In this document: positions 48,485 through 60,400 of the stretch, piece after piece
Numbering within the stretch: position 1 is the stretch's first letter
How the letters are laid out: every line of letters begins with the position of its first letter
Assembly (NCBI GenBank): GCA_025618425.1
Contig: CM046850.1
Location: 24,195,705 to 24,259,704, forward strand
DNA length: 64,000 nt
Origin: Heliocidaris tuberculata
Lineage: Eukaryota; Echinodermata; Echinoidea; Camarodonta; Echinometridae
Direction of reading: 5' to 3'
Program-made: the position numbers and the translations under genes
The notes under the pieces: generated by a model
What the model saw: only the letters and a program-made list of their open reading frames with translations
What the model was told of the DNA's origin: nothing
The model's database searches: none

Positions 48485-51400
48485 TCATTTGGAACAGGCC
48501 TCTAACTCGACGTTACCTCTGCCGCCCTTGTTGCGGAAGGCCGAAGCGATCTCGTCGAAGCTTCGGTTCTTTGTCTCGGGCACGTAAAAGTAGATGAAAA
48601 TCGTTGTAGCGACGACACACAGGGTGTAGATTAGGAAGACATATTCTCCTATAGCTCCCTGCCAATAGTCAAAGATATAAAATATAGTCTTTAGTTTTAG
48701 GTAATGACGAAAATAGAATTTTCTGAGAATTCAACAATAAAATCTTCACAAAATCTTTAAAAGGAATTTTACCAAAGTAATAAGCTACATCGTAATTAAT
48801 AATACATGGTACAAATGACCCTGAAATGACCCCAATTTGTACGTGCACCCGCGTCTGTTTTGTGGGACCATAGACAAATTAAATAGACTCGTGCGCTAAA
48901 CGAGAGGTTGATATCAGCAGTATTCTTGTTTTCACAACATTTAAAGGAATTAGTCATCCTTATTAACGTCATGTTTACCACTATCACCACCATCATCACC
49001 ACCACCACCACCACCACCACCACTACCACCACCACTACCACCAATACCACCAATACCACCACCACTACCACTACTATCACGCAAGTCTCACCTACCTGAA
49101 TATGAGGAAAGGTTAGCTGGACAATAAAGTTGGTCCACCAGTTGACCTGGATTGAGACACTGACAGCGGATGGGCGTGGTCCTTGAGACCAGAGCTCGGC
49201 GGATACCAGGAAGGGCAGAGGGGCGGGGCCGATGGCAAAGAAGATGATGTAGAGATAGACGAAAACCAAGCTAAGCCACTTCAACCAATCATGCTGCGCC
49301 TGGTTACAAATAAATTGACAGTTGGACTAATTGATAATTTGGTTAAGAGTATACATCACAGAGCGCGTTCGAAAGAATTGTCCGCACAAGATATTTTTGG
49401 AACAGTCCGACCTGTCAGGACTGTTTAGAAAGTATCGAGGCTGGATAATGAAGGACTATATAGTTCCCGAACACAGAAAGTATATTAGGCTTATTATAAA
49501 ATGATGAGATGATCCTTGTCATTTGATGAATCACCCTCATCCCAAATTACTGAGGTCTCGAGTCGACTAACTAAAATGTAGTTTCCAGACGATTAACCAG
49601 TAGGCCATTAGACATTGCTAAATGCCTTATCACATGTCCGCTCTCAACCAGGCTTTCGATAGGTAAATGAATGAATGGCGTCATTTAAGAGTGGTATCGT
49701 ACAAAAAACAGTGATTGTAAAATGAACAGTGAAAGCATTACTGGGGTACACCAATCTGTGATAACTCCTTGGGTACACTGGCTAAATTGCATTTTGTGCA
49801 TAGGGTATTGGGCATGAATAGTTGAAAAAATTACTGACTGACATGTCGACAATTAAAGGGATTTGGTAACTTTATGGAGGCTTGATTTAATAAATTGTTG
49901 AATTTTGATATCTGTCTTGTATAATGATGTTCAGAAGGATAAATAAATAGCCAGGCATAGAAAGCTTTTCAAATATATAATGCAATTATTAAGATATCTA
50001 TGACTGAATACTCCCATTTACGAAAGCGTATATGACCATACGCTTTAGTCTTACACTGAGTCTATGTGGGAAAATGAGTCTGGCATTTCCGGTCACTTGC
50101 ATATGTTTACTTTTGTGAAGCACATGATGATTTTCAAGTGCTTTTTTTTTTCCTGGGCTTCATTTTTACACCATATTACATACACTGATAGCATGTAAGG
50201 CCAGGCAGCTCAGATTTTATAAAGCCTCTATACAAAGTTACCAAATCACTTTAAAGCTGACTTACCAAGTTAGACTTTCATATCGACGCAGATACTAGAC
50301 AGATCTACCTAGCCTTCTAATTGTTATCAAGTAAAAAAAAAATTTTTTAAACTCACCTGAAGAGCGAGTGATATGGTGAGACCTACAAGCCACAAAGAAA
50401 TGATGCCGAACGGGTAGAGAAGGAGGGGACGTCGCCCAGCCCGCTCGACCACCAGTACGGACACGATGGTGACACAGACGTTGAGTGCCCCGAAGCCCAC
50501 CGTGGCGTAGGCGACTTCGTCGTTCGTCAGTCCAGCTGCCTTGTAAAGCTCCGTGGAATAGAAGATAATCTGGGAGGAGAGGGCGATCGAGAAACAGGGC
50601 CCCGTTTCATAAAAAAGTTATCAATATCAAGTTGCAATCATTCTTATAAGCTACTGAAATCCTTGAATCTGATTGGCTGAGAGCAAAGTGGTCATAGAAA
50701 TAGGGCAGTTGTTATTAATTCTTCATAGTGACTGTTGAGTACCGCGTTCACATGGGCGGTTATACAGGATCTGACCAGATTAATCACATCGCCGATGTGA
50801 ATGTGCTGCCTATACGAGAGGTAAACTTCCTTGTAAAACAGGTATATGGACGCCGGGAGGTACAGTGATGAATCAGAAACAGATAAACAAACACAACTCT
50901 ACTCCTGCACCCTCTCCCTCCAACCCCCCCCCCCTCCCTCCTCAAAGAAAATATAGAAGATATAGAATGAAAGACGAATAGAAATTGGAAGAAAAAGGGA
51001 AAAGTAAATATAAATAAAAGGGAAGAAAAGCCAATGTATATTGAACGATTGCAATATGTAGAATGAATTGTTGTAATTTCATCTCTCTCCAGTACGGTAC
51101 GGCATATCATTTTTCTCTATAATCGCGGGCTTCTCTATATTTATGATTTTGGAGGGAAAGGGGTCATTCTAAATATGCCGTTTCATTTGTTAACATGGGG
51201 TGTTTTAACACCCTCCCCACCCCCTCCTCCCTATCCAGTATTGACCCCTGACCATAGGCGCCGGAAGCGGGGGGGCAGGGGGGGCTGTCGCCCCCCCAAA
51301 CGAAAAAGTGGGGGGCAAAATGCATTTTCGCCCCCCCCAAAAAAAAAAAAAAAAAAAGGGAGAGGAAGAAGAAGAAGAAGAAAAAGAAGAAGAGTTGGAA

Positions 51401-54400
51401 TGAAAATATTGTATATAACTTAGAAAAGTGGTTATTTTTATAATAAATTTTTTATAAATAAAAGATTATATGTGTGATTTACGCCGGTGCTCGTAACCAG
51501 CTCTGTTGCTTCGCTATCTCGCTTTCGAGTTTCTTCGAAAATTTTTACGTGTCTTGTCCCCCCCAAAAAAAAAAATTCTGCGTACACCTCTGGTCACCTC
51601 CGAAAATTTTTGACATGAGCCCCCTCCCCCTCCAAAATAGTGAGCCCCCTGGGTTGTTTGCCCCCCCAATCCAGAATTGCTTCCGGCGCGCCTGCCCCTG
51701 ACCTCTGTACTTTCAAATAGATTCATCATTAACTTACAGCATTGATTCCAGAGAACTGCTGTCCAGCGTGTATGACGATGCAGATGATGAGGGGTAGCAA
51801 CCACGAACGATCACGGAGGCACAGGAGGTCGAACACGCCGATGCGCTCGACACTGCTCTCGTTCTGGTGCTCGCGTTTCATCTCCTCGATTTCCTCTTGG
51901 ATGTTGTACTCCCCACGAAGCTGACGAAGGGCTTGAAGTGATTTTTTTTTTTTTGAAAAACAGGACAATTGAACTGAAAGTGACTTCAACGACAAATTCA
52001 ACAACGAATTCGCATTCGTTCGATTTTTGTCATTCGAAAATTAGTCATCCTCATTTCAATTCAAATCTATTCGATTAATCTTCAATAAATAAATTAAAAA
52101 TCAAGAACTTAATTTATACATTTATATGCTAAGGTCAGAAACACATGAATGTTTATGTACAAACAAAAATTTATAGACGTTAAACAATGACAATGCATGT
52201 TATATTACGCTAGAGGGCACTCTTTATAATTTCCGTTTACATAAACCATTGGACATAATAATATACCACAATGATCCTAATTCATGTTTATGATTTTCAA
52301 ATTGCCATTTAGTCCACTACATCAGGCAAGAAGATAAAACAGAGGAAAGGTACACTCTAAAAAACATTTTAACTTGCTGGATTCAAACTTTATAGTGTTG
52401 CACCCAGCTTGTTAAAAGTGTTAATCTACCATTTTGAAAAAAGTGGTCACTCCTCGGCCCTTTTCAATGGTTATTTAACACTTTAGTTTTTAGAGTGTAA
52501 ATAACAGTAACAAAATCAAAATTTTAGATTTAGTCATTCTCAATTTTTGCTACCTTTTAAAGCTTGTTCCTCGTCATTCTTCCTGATCAGTAACCATCGC
52601 GGACTCTCCGGACAGAAAGGGAGCATGATGAATTCAATGATGGCAGTCACCCCCGTCAGGCCGAGCACCACTGACCATGTCGACTCGTTGTAGAATGCGA
52701 AAAAACCTAGACACTGAATATAGAAAGGGATTCAAATTTAATTACATAATTAACTAATCTATTAATTGGTTGGTTGATTGATTGATTGATTGATTGATTG
52801 ACTGGTCAATTCATTGATCAATTGATTGACTGCTTGATGGATTGACCGGGTGGTTGATTGACTGATTGATATATTGATTGATGTATTCAATTATGAATTC
52901 AAGCATGATTCATTTATGTATTCAATTATGTAATCAATTATGTTTTCAATTATGTACTCAATTATGTATTCGATTATGCATTCAACAAGTATAATGATGT
53001 ACTATGTATGAGATCTGTACCATGCCTGAAAAATGTACGTTAAAAATACGATGCAGAAACCAATAAATCAAAATCAAATCAAATTAATTAATTGATTGAT
53101 AGACTTATAGTCACACCCGTCAGGCCGAGCACCATTGACCATGTCGACTCGTTGAAGAACGCAGAAAAAACCTAGATACTGAATATAAAAGGAATTAATA
53201 TTTGATTACTGATTACTGATTACCGATTGATTAAATTGACTCACTGATTGCATGGTTAATTGATTGGTTACACGCGCTCATTGTAGCACCACCGAACATG
53301 TCGTCTCGTGGTATATAGAAAAGCAAAAAAGCTTAGATATTGAATGTACAAGGCACTAAGGTTTGTTTGATTAATTGATTGAACACTTCACCGATTGATA
53401 AATTGATTAGTTGTTTAGTTGAATGTTTGGTTGGTGGGGTTTGATTGGTTGGATGCATGGATGGTTGATTAAATACATGGATCATGTTGATTGACTGACT
53501 TGTTGATTGTTTGGTTAAAGTTGATTTTACTGGATGATCTGAGTAACTAGATATCCTGTGAGGGCGCTGTGTGAATATGTCTTACTAAACCATGCCTAAC
53601 ATAATGACCCCTTTTTTCATTACTTCTAAGCATCACTTTGTGGAATGAACATTCCTTATAAACTATGAATTTATGACAAAATACCAGCTCTCGTAGGAGC
53701 AACATAAGATATGACAGATGTTGCATTGATGTCCCGAGGATAAATCATTACGTAGGTGTGAACTCATACCAGGTACACACAGCTAAACCGTGACAATTGA
53801 ATTATGGATCACGGCTGCAGTCCTAACAAAATGGACTCCAGTTTGGTGGCATAATCAGAACAAGGCGAAGCCGGTGAATAATGACCTCATTTGCCCATAT
53901 TGGTGACCCAAATTTTGCCCATATTGGTGAGTGACCCAAATTTTATAAAACACTGTTTGGTAGCAGTATGAGGTTACATATTATTGTAGGAAAATTGCTT
54001 ACCAGAAAATGTTTTACCAGACCCTGCATGTCGTATATGGATCAGTAATGTACGGAAGCCCATTAAGGCCACGAATTATTATTTTTTCTTTGGATGTCCC
54101 CACTTAATTATCTGGCGGCCGCCAGATAATTCTGCTGCTCTAATTGCTGTTAATCGAGAGAGAAGACAAAAGGAAAGTGCTGATTTACACCTAAAACTCT
54201 TATTCCCTCTCTAGCGCTGTCAGTTAGAGTGGTTTTCTTTCCCAACTCACATACCCTTCATTCTTGTGATTTGCCAATTAATCAACTGATAAATTTATAT
54301 TAAAGGCATCACTGTATTCAATAAAAAACAAAAACAAAAACAAAAAGCGACTTTTGGAGAGCTGGCGAGACACAAAAATACGAATCTCCCTCCAAGCAGT

Positions 54401-57400
54401 TTCCCAAAGTTGACAATCCTGCATTTGTGTGCCCCCTCTTATACACAATCCTGGATCCGCCCCTGTATATAACTAATATATATATTATAGATAATTAAGT
54501 GGCGGCCGCCAGATAATTAAGTGGCGGCCGCCAGATAATTAATTGGGGACATCCAAAGAAAAAATAATAATTCGTGGCCTTAAAGGGCTTCCGTAGGTAT
54601 GTGAGTTGGGAAAGAAAACGACTCTGACAGCGCTACAGAGGGAATAAGAGTTTTAGGTGTAAATCAGCACTTTCATTTTGTCTTCTCTCTCGATTAACAA
54701 CAATTAGAGCAGCAGAATTATCTGGCGGCCGCCAGAAAATTAAGTGGCGGCCGCCAGATAATTAAGTGGGGACATCCAAAGAAAAAATAATAATTCGTGG
54801 CCTTAATGGGCTTCCGTAGTAATGACTACTGGTGTTAAGGTTATCATTCCATTGGTCGCAGACCACCCACCCCCCCCCCCCCCCCCCCCCCCCGCCAGAA
54901 AAAAGAAAGAGCTGGCGTAGTTACTGAATGCAGGGCTACATTCGACAACCTATCTAAATTCCCCCCGACGCATCGCCCCTTTTCATCCGTTCTGGATAAG
55001 CTGTTGAAAGTGCAGTCGTCATGGTTGCAGAGGAAACAACGGGAATATATAGAAAAAAAACAATATAATTTAATGGGAAAAGATCACATGTGTACCCAGT
55101 AATTACTATCAATTTAATTCAAAAATATGTCTTCTACTAGAGCCGATCAAAAGCGACGGTGTTGTAAATGTTTAGTACATCTAGCAATTAAGAGTAAAAA
55201 CCCGTTTTCCCAAAAGGCAGGTCCAAGATGGAAATCATGACCTTGTCACTAACTTTGCCCTTATACTTGACCTTGACATTAATTTTCTACTCACCTGCCC
55301 AATGAGAATACCGATCGTGATGAGTAGTTGATGCGTGACGGTAATGGCGCCCCTCAAGTTAAAAGGCGAGATCTCCGCTAAGAACATTGGCACGATGGTT
55401 ATTGATATACCTGTCATGATGTAAAAAAAAAAAAAAGACGATTGATGTTTCCACCCCCTTTCTTCTTTGGATCGTTATCTCTTCTATTTTTCTTGTATTG
55501 CTAACATGTGGCTATTTCATACAATAGCATCTTTTTCTAAACATGAATTGAATTTTGAATTGAATTTTATTAAACATCATTTCATCAATATTCTGTTCAT
55601 ACATATGTAAAAAAGTATTAACAAAATAAATAATTATATAGATATATATATATATATACATATATATAAAGTATTATCATACATGTATTTATTACATATG
55701 TCAAATGGAAGGGAAGTACAAATATATTACCAAGAAAAATATTCTGTTCATAAACATAAACCAGAGTATTTTCATGTCATACTCCTTTGTCTTACTCTTT
55801 GGCTGAAAAACATTGCACCGCAATTTTAAAAATAACATATTCAGATTTATTTCGTTGCATAATTTTTTTTAAATCAAATAATGTTAGTAACAGTGCAACC
55901 ATTTCATTTAAATTATACAATTGCAAAGTGTTTCTTCTTGAGAGTTAAAAGCAGATGAAAGTGGAATTAGTCCTGTCTGTGCCTCCACTCTTTGACTTTT
56001 TGTCACTTTGATGCCATATTTAAACCACTTTACTGACGGCTTGTACAATGTTTACTAGCGGTTTGTAAGTGATAACCATTCTCATATTTCTCTCGGACAG
56101 CCTTACCGACGCTGAACCCGATAACGAAACGGCCAATGATGAGCATTTCCGGTGACTTGGCTGCGTAACAACATCCCATCAAAATGGCAGCTACGATGGA
56201 GATGAAATTGTTGTACAAAAGACCGCGGTTTCTAAAATGGATGAAAGATATGAGTTGAAATTACCAAAGAGGTTCTCGATAAAGCAAAGAAAGGATTATA
56301 ATCTTGTTCACTCCATTTGAAAAAATTGTGAGAGGTGAAATCTTGGAAAAAGGGGAATAATAAACATTAAATTCAAAATAAAGCAAAGGATTTCAACCTC
56401 CAAAATAACTCTCTATAATACTGGTATACACGAGCTATATATGAAGAGCTTAATTTAAAAAGGAGCTAAATCCTTTTTCGACTGAAATTGATTTTTTTAA
56501 AGATAAATAATGTGCATCTCGGACATAAGAATTAAATGCACTATACCGCATTAAAACAATTTTTTAAGTTGAAAAAATTTGGTTACAAATTAAAGTTTCA
56601 TTCCAAAAGCAGCTAAATCCAAAACCGTTTCATTCCAAAAGGAGCTAAATTCAAGATTCAAGATTCAAGATTCATTTATTTTTCGATACCAGTTCATAAA
56701 TCATATAAAGTATTTACATTGTAGAAGAAACTCATCATTCAAACATAACGCATATGTTTCTTGATAATAATAATCGAAAAGGTAACGAAAGGGAACTAGC
56801 AGAGAAGCGGAGCTTGTAAATAGCATGTTCCCAATTAAAAAACATTATAATTATGTACATGACTCAGAAATCTCATCGTTGTTTTTTGTTTTGTTTTTAG
56901 TATTTTTTTATTTTTACACATAGTATACGTTAAGTGACTAACTTAAATAATAAAAACACAAAGGCTCACCCAGATGGGGAGGGACAGGTTGATAGAAGAA
57001 AAGAGATGAAATCAGGAAAGGGAGTAAGAAAAAGGGGAATAAATCATAAAAAACAAAAAAATAAAATTAAAAAACATAAAACAAGCAAGGAGGGAGATCA
57101 GGATCAATCTTCCGCGTGTGGCTTGTATCCGGGATATTTTTGGAGAGTTGGCTTTTCCTTGTATGTTAGTAAGAGATGCTGTTTTAATTTTCTTTTAAAC
57201 GTATGATTATTAGGAGTTTCAATAATATTTTGGGGAAGGGAATTCCAAAGTTTAGGTCCGGTTGTTGTGAAAGTTTTATTGGCAAAGAGGGTTCTTGTTC
57301 GCGGCAGGTGATAGTGGCTAGCCTGTCTGGTAGGGTAAGAGTGATGATTATTATTGGATGTAAACATAGAGTAAAAAACATGTGGAAGTTCGTGCGACTT

Positions 57401-60400
57401 TAACTTGTGCATAAACAAGCCTAACTGTAGGTGGTGTAATTCTGTAATTTTGAGGATTTTGTGTTGATAGAAGAGAGTATTCGTGTGAGAGCGAAAACTG
57501 GTATTACATATGACCCTTAATGCTTTTTTCTGGAGTAAAAGTATACGCTCTAAATGTGCCTTTGCAGAGTTGCCCCAAGCTACGATCCCATAAGTAATGT
57601 GTGGAAGTACCAGTGTGGAGTATAAGGTGAGTAGTGTGTGTGGAGGAAAAGTGTTGCTAAGTTTATTGATTATGCCAATATTTCTCGAAATTATACTACA
57701 TATCTTATCGATTTGTGGTTTCCATGTAAGCTTTTCGTCAATTATTAATCCAAGAAATTTCATGTTTTTCACTCTATCAATGTTAGTGTTGTTAAGTATG
57801 ATTTGTCCTGGGAGGTTTTTTAATGAATTGCTAAATAACATGAAAGTGAAAGCTTGTTTGCTTTAATCCAGTCTGCAACTAGGTCTAACTCGTTATTTAC
57901 AGTTTCAAGTAGATATTCCGGATTGCGATGAGAAAAAAATAGATTAGAATCATCTGCAAATAATATGAATGATAAAAGGTTTGAGGATTTGTGGAAGTCA
58001 TTTATATATATTAAGAAAAGTAAGGGACCTAAGAGTGAACCTTGTGGTACTCCACAATTTACCTTTTCTGTTTTGGAAGAGTGGTTATTAAGGTGTACAA
58101 ATTGCTTCCTATTTTGAAGGTAGTTTCTAAACCACTCCAAGGCCTTCCCTCTTATCCCATAGTGATTTAGCTTATAAAGCAGGGTGTTGTGGTCAATAGT
58201 GTCGAAAGCCTTGGAGAGGTCTAGAAACACTCCGAAAGTGTGGAGAAAATTATCATTTGATCGAGAAATTTTATCGAGTAGTGTAAGGATAGCGTGATCA
58301 GTGCTGTGGTTTGTTCTAAAGCCAAATTGGTGGTTGTTAATTATGCTGTGTTTCTGAAGGAATTCCATGGTTCTAGTGTATATAATTTTTCAAAGTAGTT
58401 TAGATAAACAAGTTAGAAGTGATATTGGCCGGTAATTACTTAATTCCTGAGTGTCTCCCTTTTTATGAATCGGTACTACTTTAGCCAGCTTCATGCCATC
58501 GAGTACAATACCTGTCAGAAGTGATAAATTAAAAACGTACGATAATGGCTCAGATATTTCAGGAACGATGTTTTTTAGGAGAGTGTTATCAATGCAGTCG
58601 TGGCCGGAGCTTTTCTTGTTGCTAAGATTATGCACAATATCACTTATTTCTGTTTCGAGAACAGGTGCGAAGAATATAGAGTGAGGATTTGGGTGGTGCA
58701 GAAAATCCTTGAATGACTTTTCCGAAGGTGGGATTTTCTTGGCTAGGTTTAGCCCTATATTAGAAAAATACTCGTTAAAACCATTTGCCATATCATCTGG
58801 TTTATCTACAATTTGGTCATTAATTTTTATGCGAGATATGGCAGAAGCTTTTTTCTTTCGGTTGAGGACGCCATTTATAATTTTCCAGGTATTTTTGGTG
58901 TCATTTTTAAAGTTATTGAGTTGTTTGCTGTAATAAGCTTTCTTTTCAAACCGCAGAATATTGGTAAGTCTATTTTTATAAGTGATGTATTTACATTTAT
59001 TTTTTTCTGTTGGTTTGGATATATATTTTAGGTAAAGGTTATTTTTCCTATTTATTGATCGTAAAATGTTATTTGTGATCCATGGATGTCTTGGCGTTTT
59101 TTTTCCGATTGAAAGACTCTTTTTTAGTATGGGGTATGATCGCGTCTAAAGTGGTTGAGATATGACGCATAAGAAGATTAAATGCTTCGTTCGGTTCTTG
59201 GGAGTCGTATACGTCAGACCAGTCGGTGTTACCTAAGTTTTCTTTTAAGTTTACGAGGTTATGTTCGGTTATTTTACGAGTGTACGTGTTAGTATATGTC
59301 GGGTTAACGTGTGTTTGTGGATAACAAGTAAATATAGGGTAGTGGTCGGATATATCAGATAAAATTATGCCAGTCTCGGGAAGGGGGGTTACATTTGTAA
59401 AAATGTTGTCGATGAGTGTGGATGAGTGGTCGGTGATTCTAGTGGGTTTGGTGATGAGTGGTAGAAAGGAGTTGGTCATAAAAGTTTGTAGAAAGTTTTG
59501 GCAGTAAGGACTTGTATTTCTGGTTAGTAAATTTGTATTATAATTCATTATGGTCATTTAGGATTTGTTCAATTAACTACACTCCCTAATTAAGATTCTT
59601 ACGCAAATGGTGCGGCTACCAGTCTAGATCATCAGTGCAAAATTTTGATAAGATCTACCTAGTTTTAATATTTTTATGAATATTTTTGCATTTTGCTCCT
59701 TTCGGAATGAAACATCGAAAAAATCCCTGTCTTTAGTTAAAAATGAGTAATTCATTTGTTTTAAAATATCTATTAACAAATAATCATATGAAAAGATGGA
59801 AATTCAACTTTTTTTGGCAATATTAATGCGTTTCGTGTTGAATCCCGATTGTTAAAGGTGTTTAAATGTGCAGAAAAGGACAATCGACTAAGGTTTCATA
59901 TCAAAAGGGGCTAAATCCATGGAAATTGAAATTATCAAAATTATCAAAATTTCTTAAAAATTGAAATTTTCTGTTAGATATTTTTAACATTATTGAATCA
60001 ATCTAAGACAATAGCCCTGCCATATATCAAAATATCAAAACAGTGGACAAGAGAAAGTGTTAAATTAAAAAACATAAATTTACCGAAAACCACTAAATGT
60101 GGAATAGCTCCTTTTGGAATGAATATCTTCATATAACTGAGGTGGGGCCAAATACATGCATTCCACATGCATAATGCACATTTGAATTGCTAAAAAATAC
60201 TTTGGATATAATCATTTTTGATAATGTTGGCTATAGTACATCAGCAGGTGGCTTAATTGTCCTTCCGCAATATATTCTTTTAATTCCTTGGACAAAATAT
60301 AATAGGATGTGATATAGCCCTATAAAATTTGGCAAGGATTAATGGCGCTCTTATCGGATGGCGTTTCAGTGGTGAAGTATTTGTCATTTCTTGGACAGAG

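Noticed and set aside
48796..49284. Long minus-strand frame extending past the GLUT-B exon into poly-Val
   Set aside because: Only 49096-49284 is exon; the donor gtaggt and the next exon's sequence show splicing, and the rest is a CAC microsatellite.
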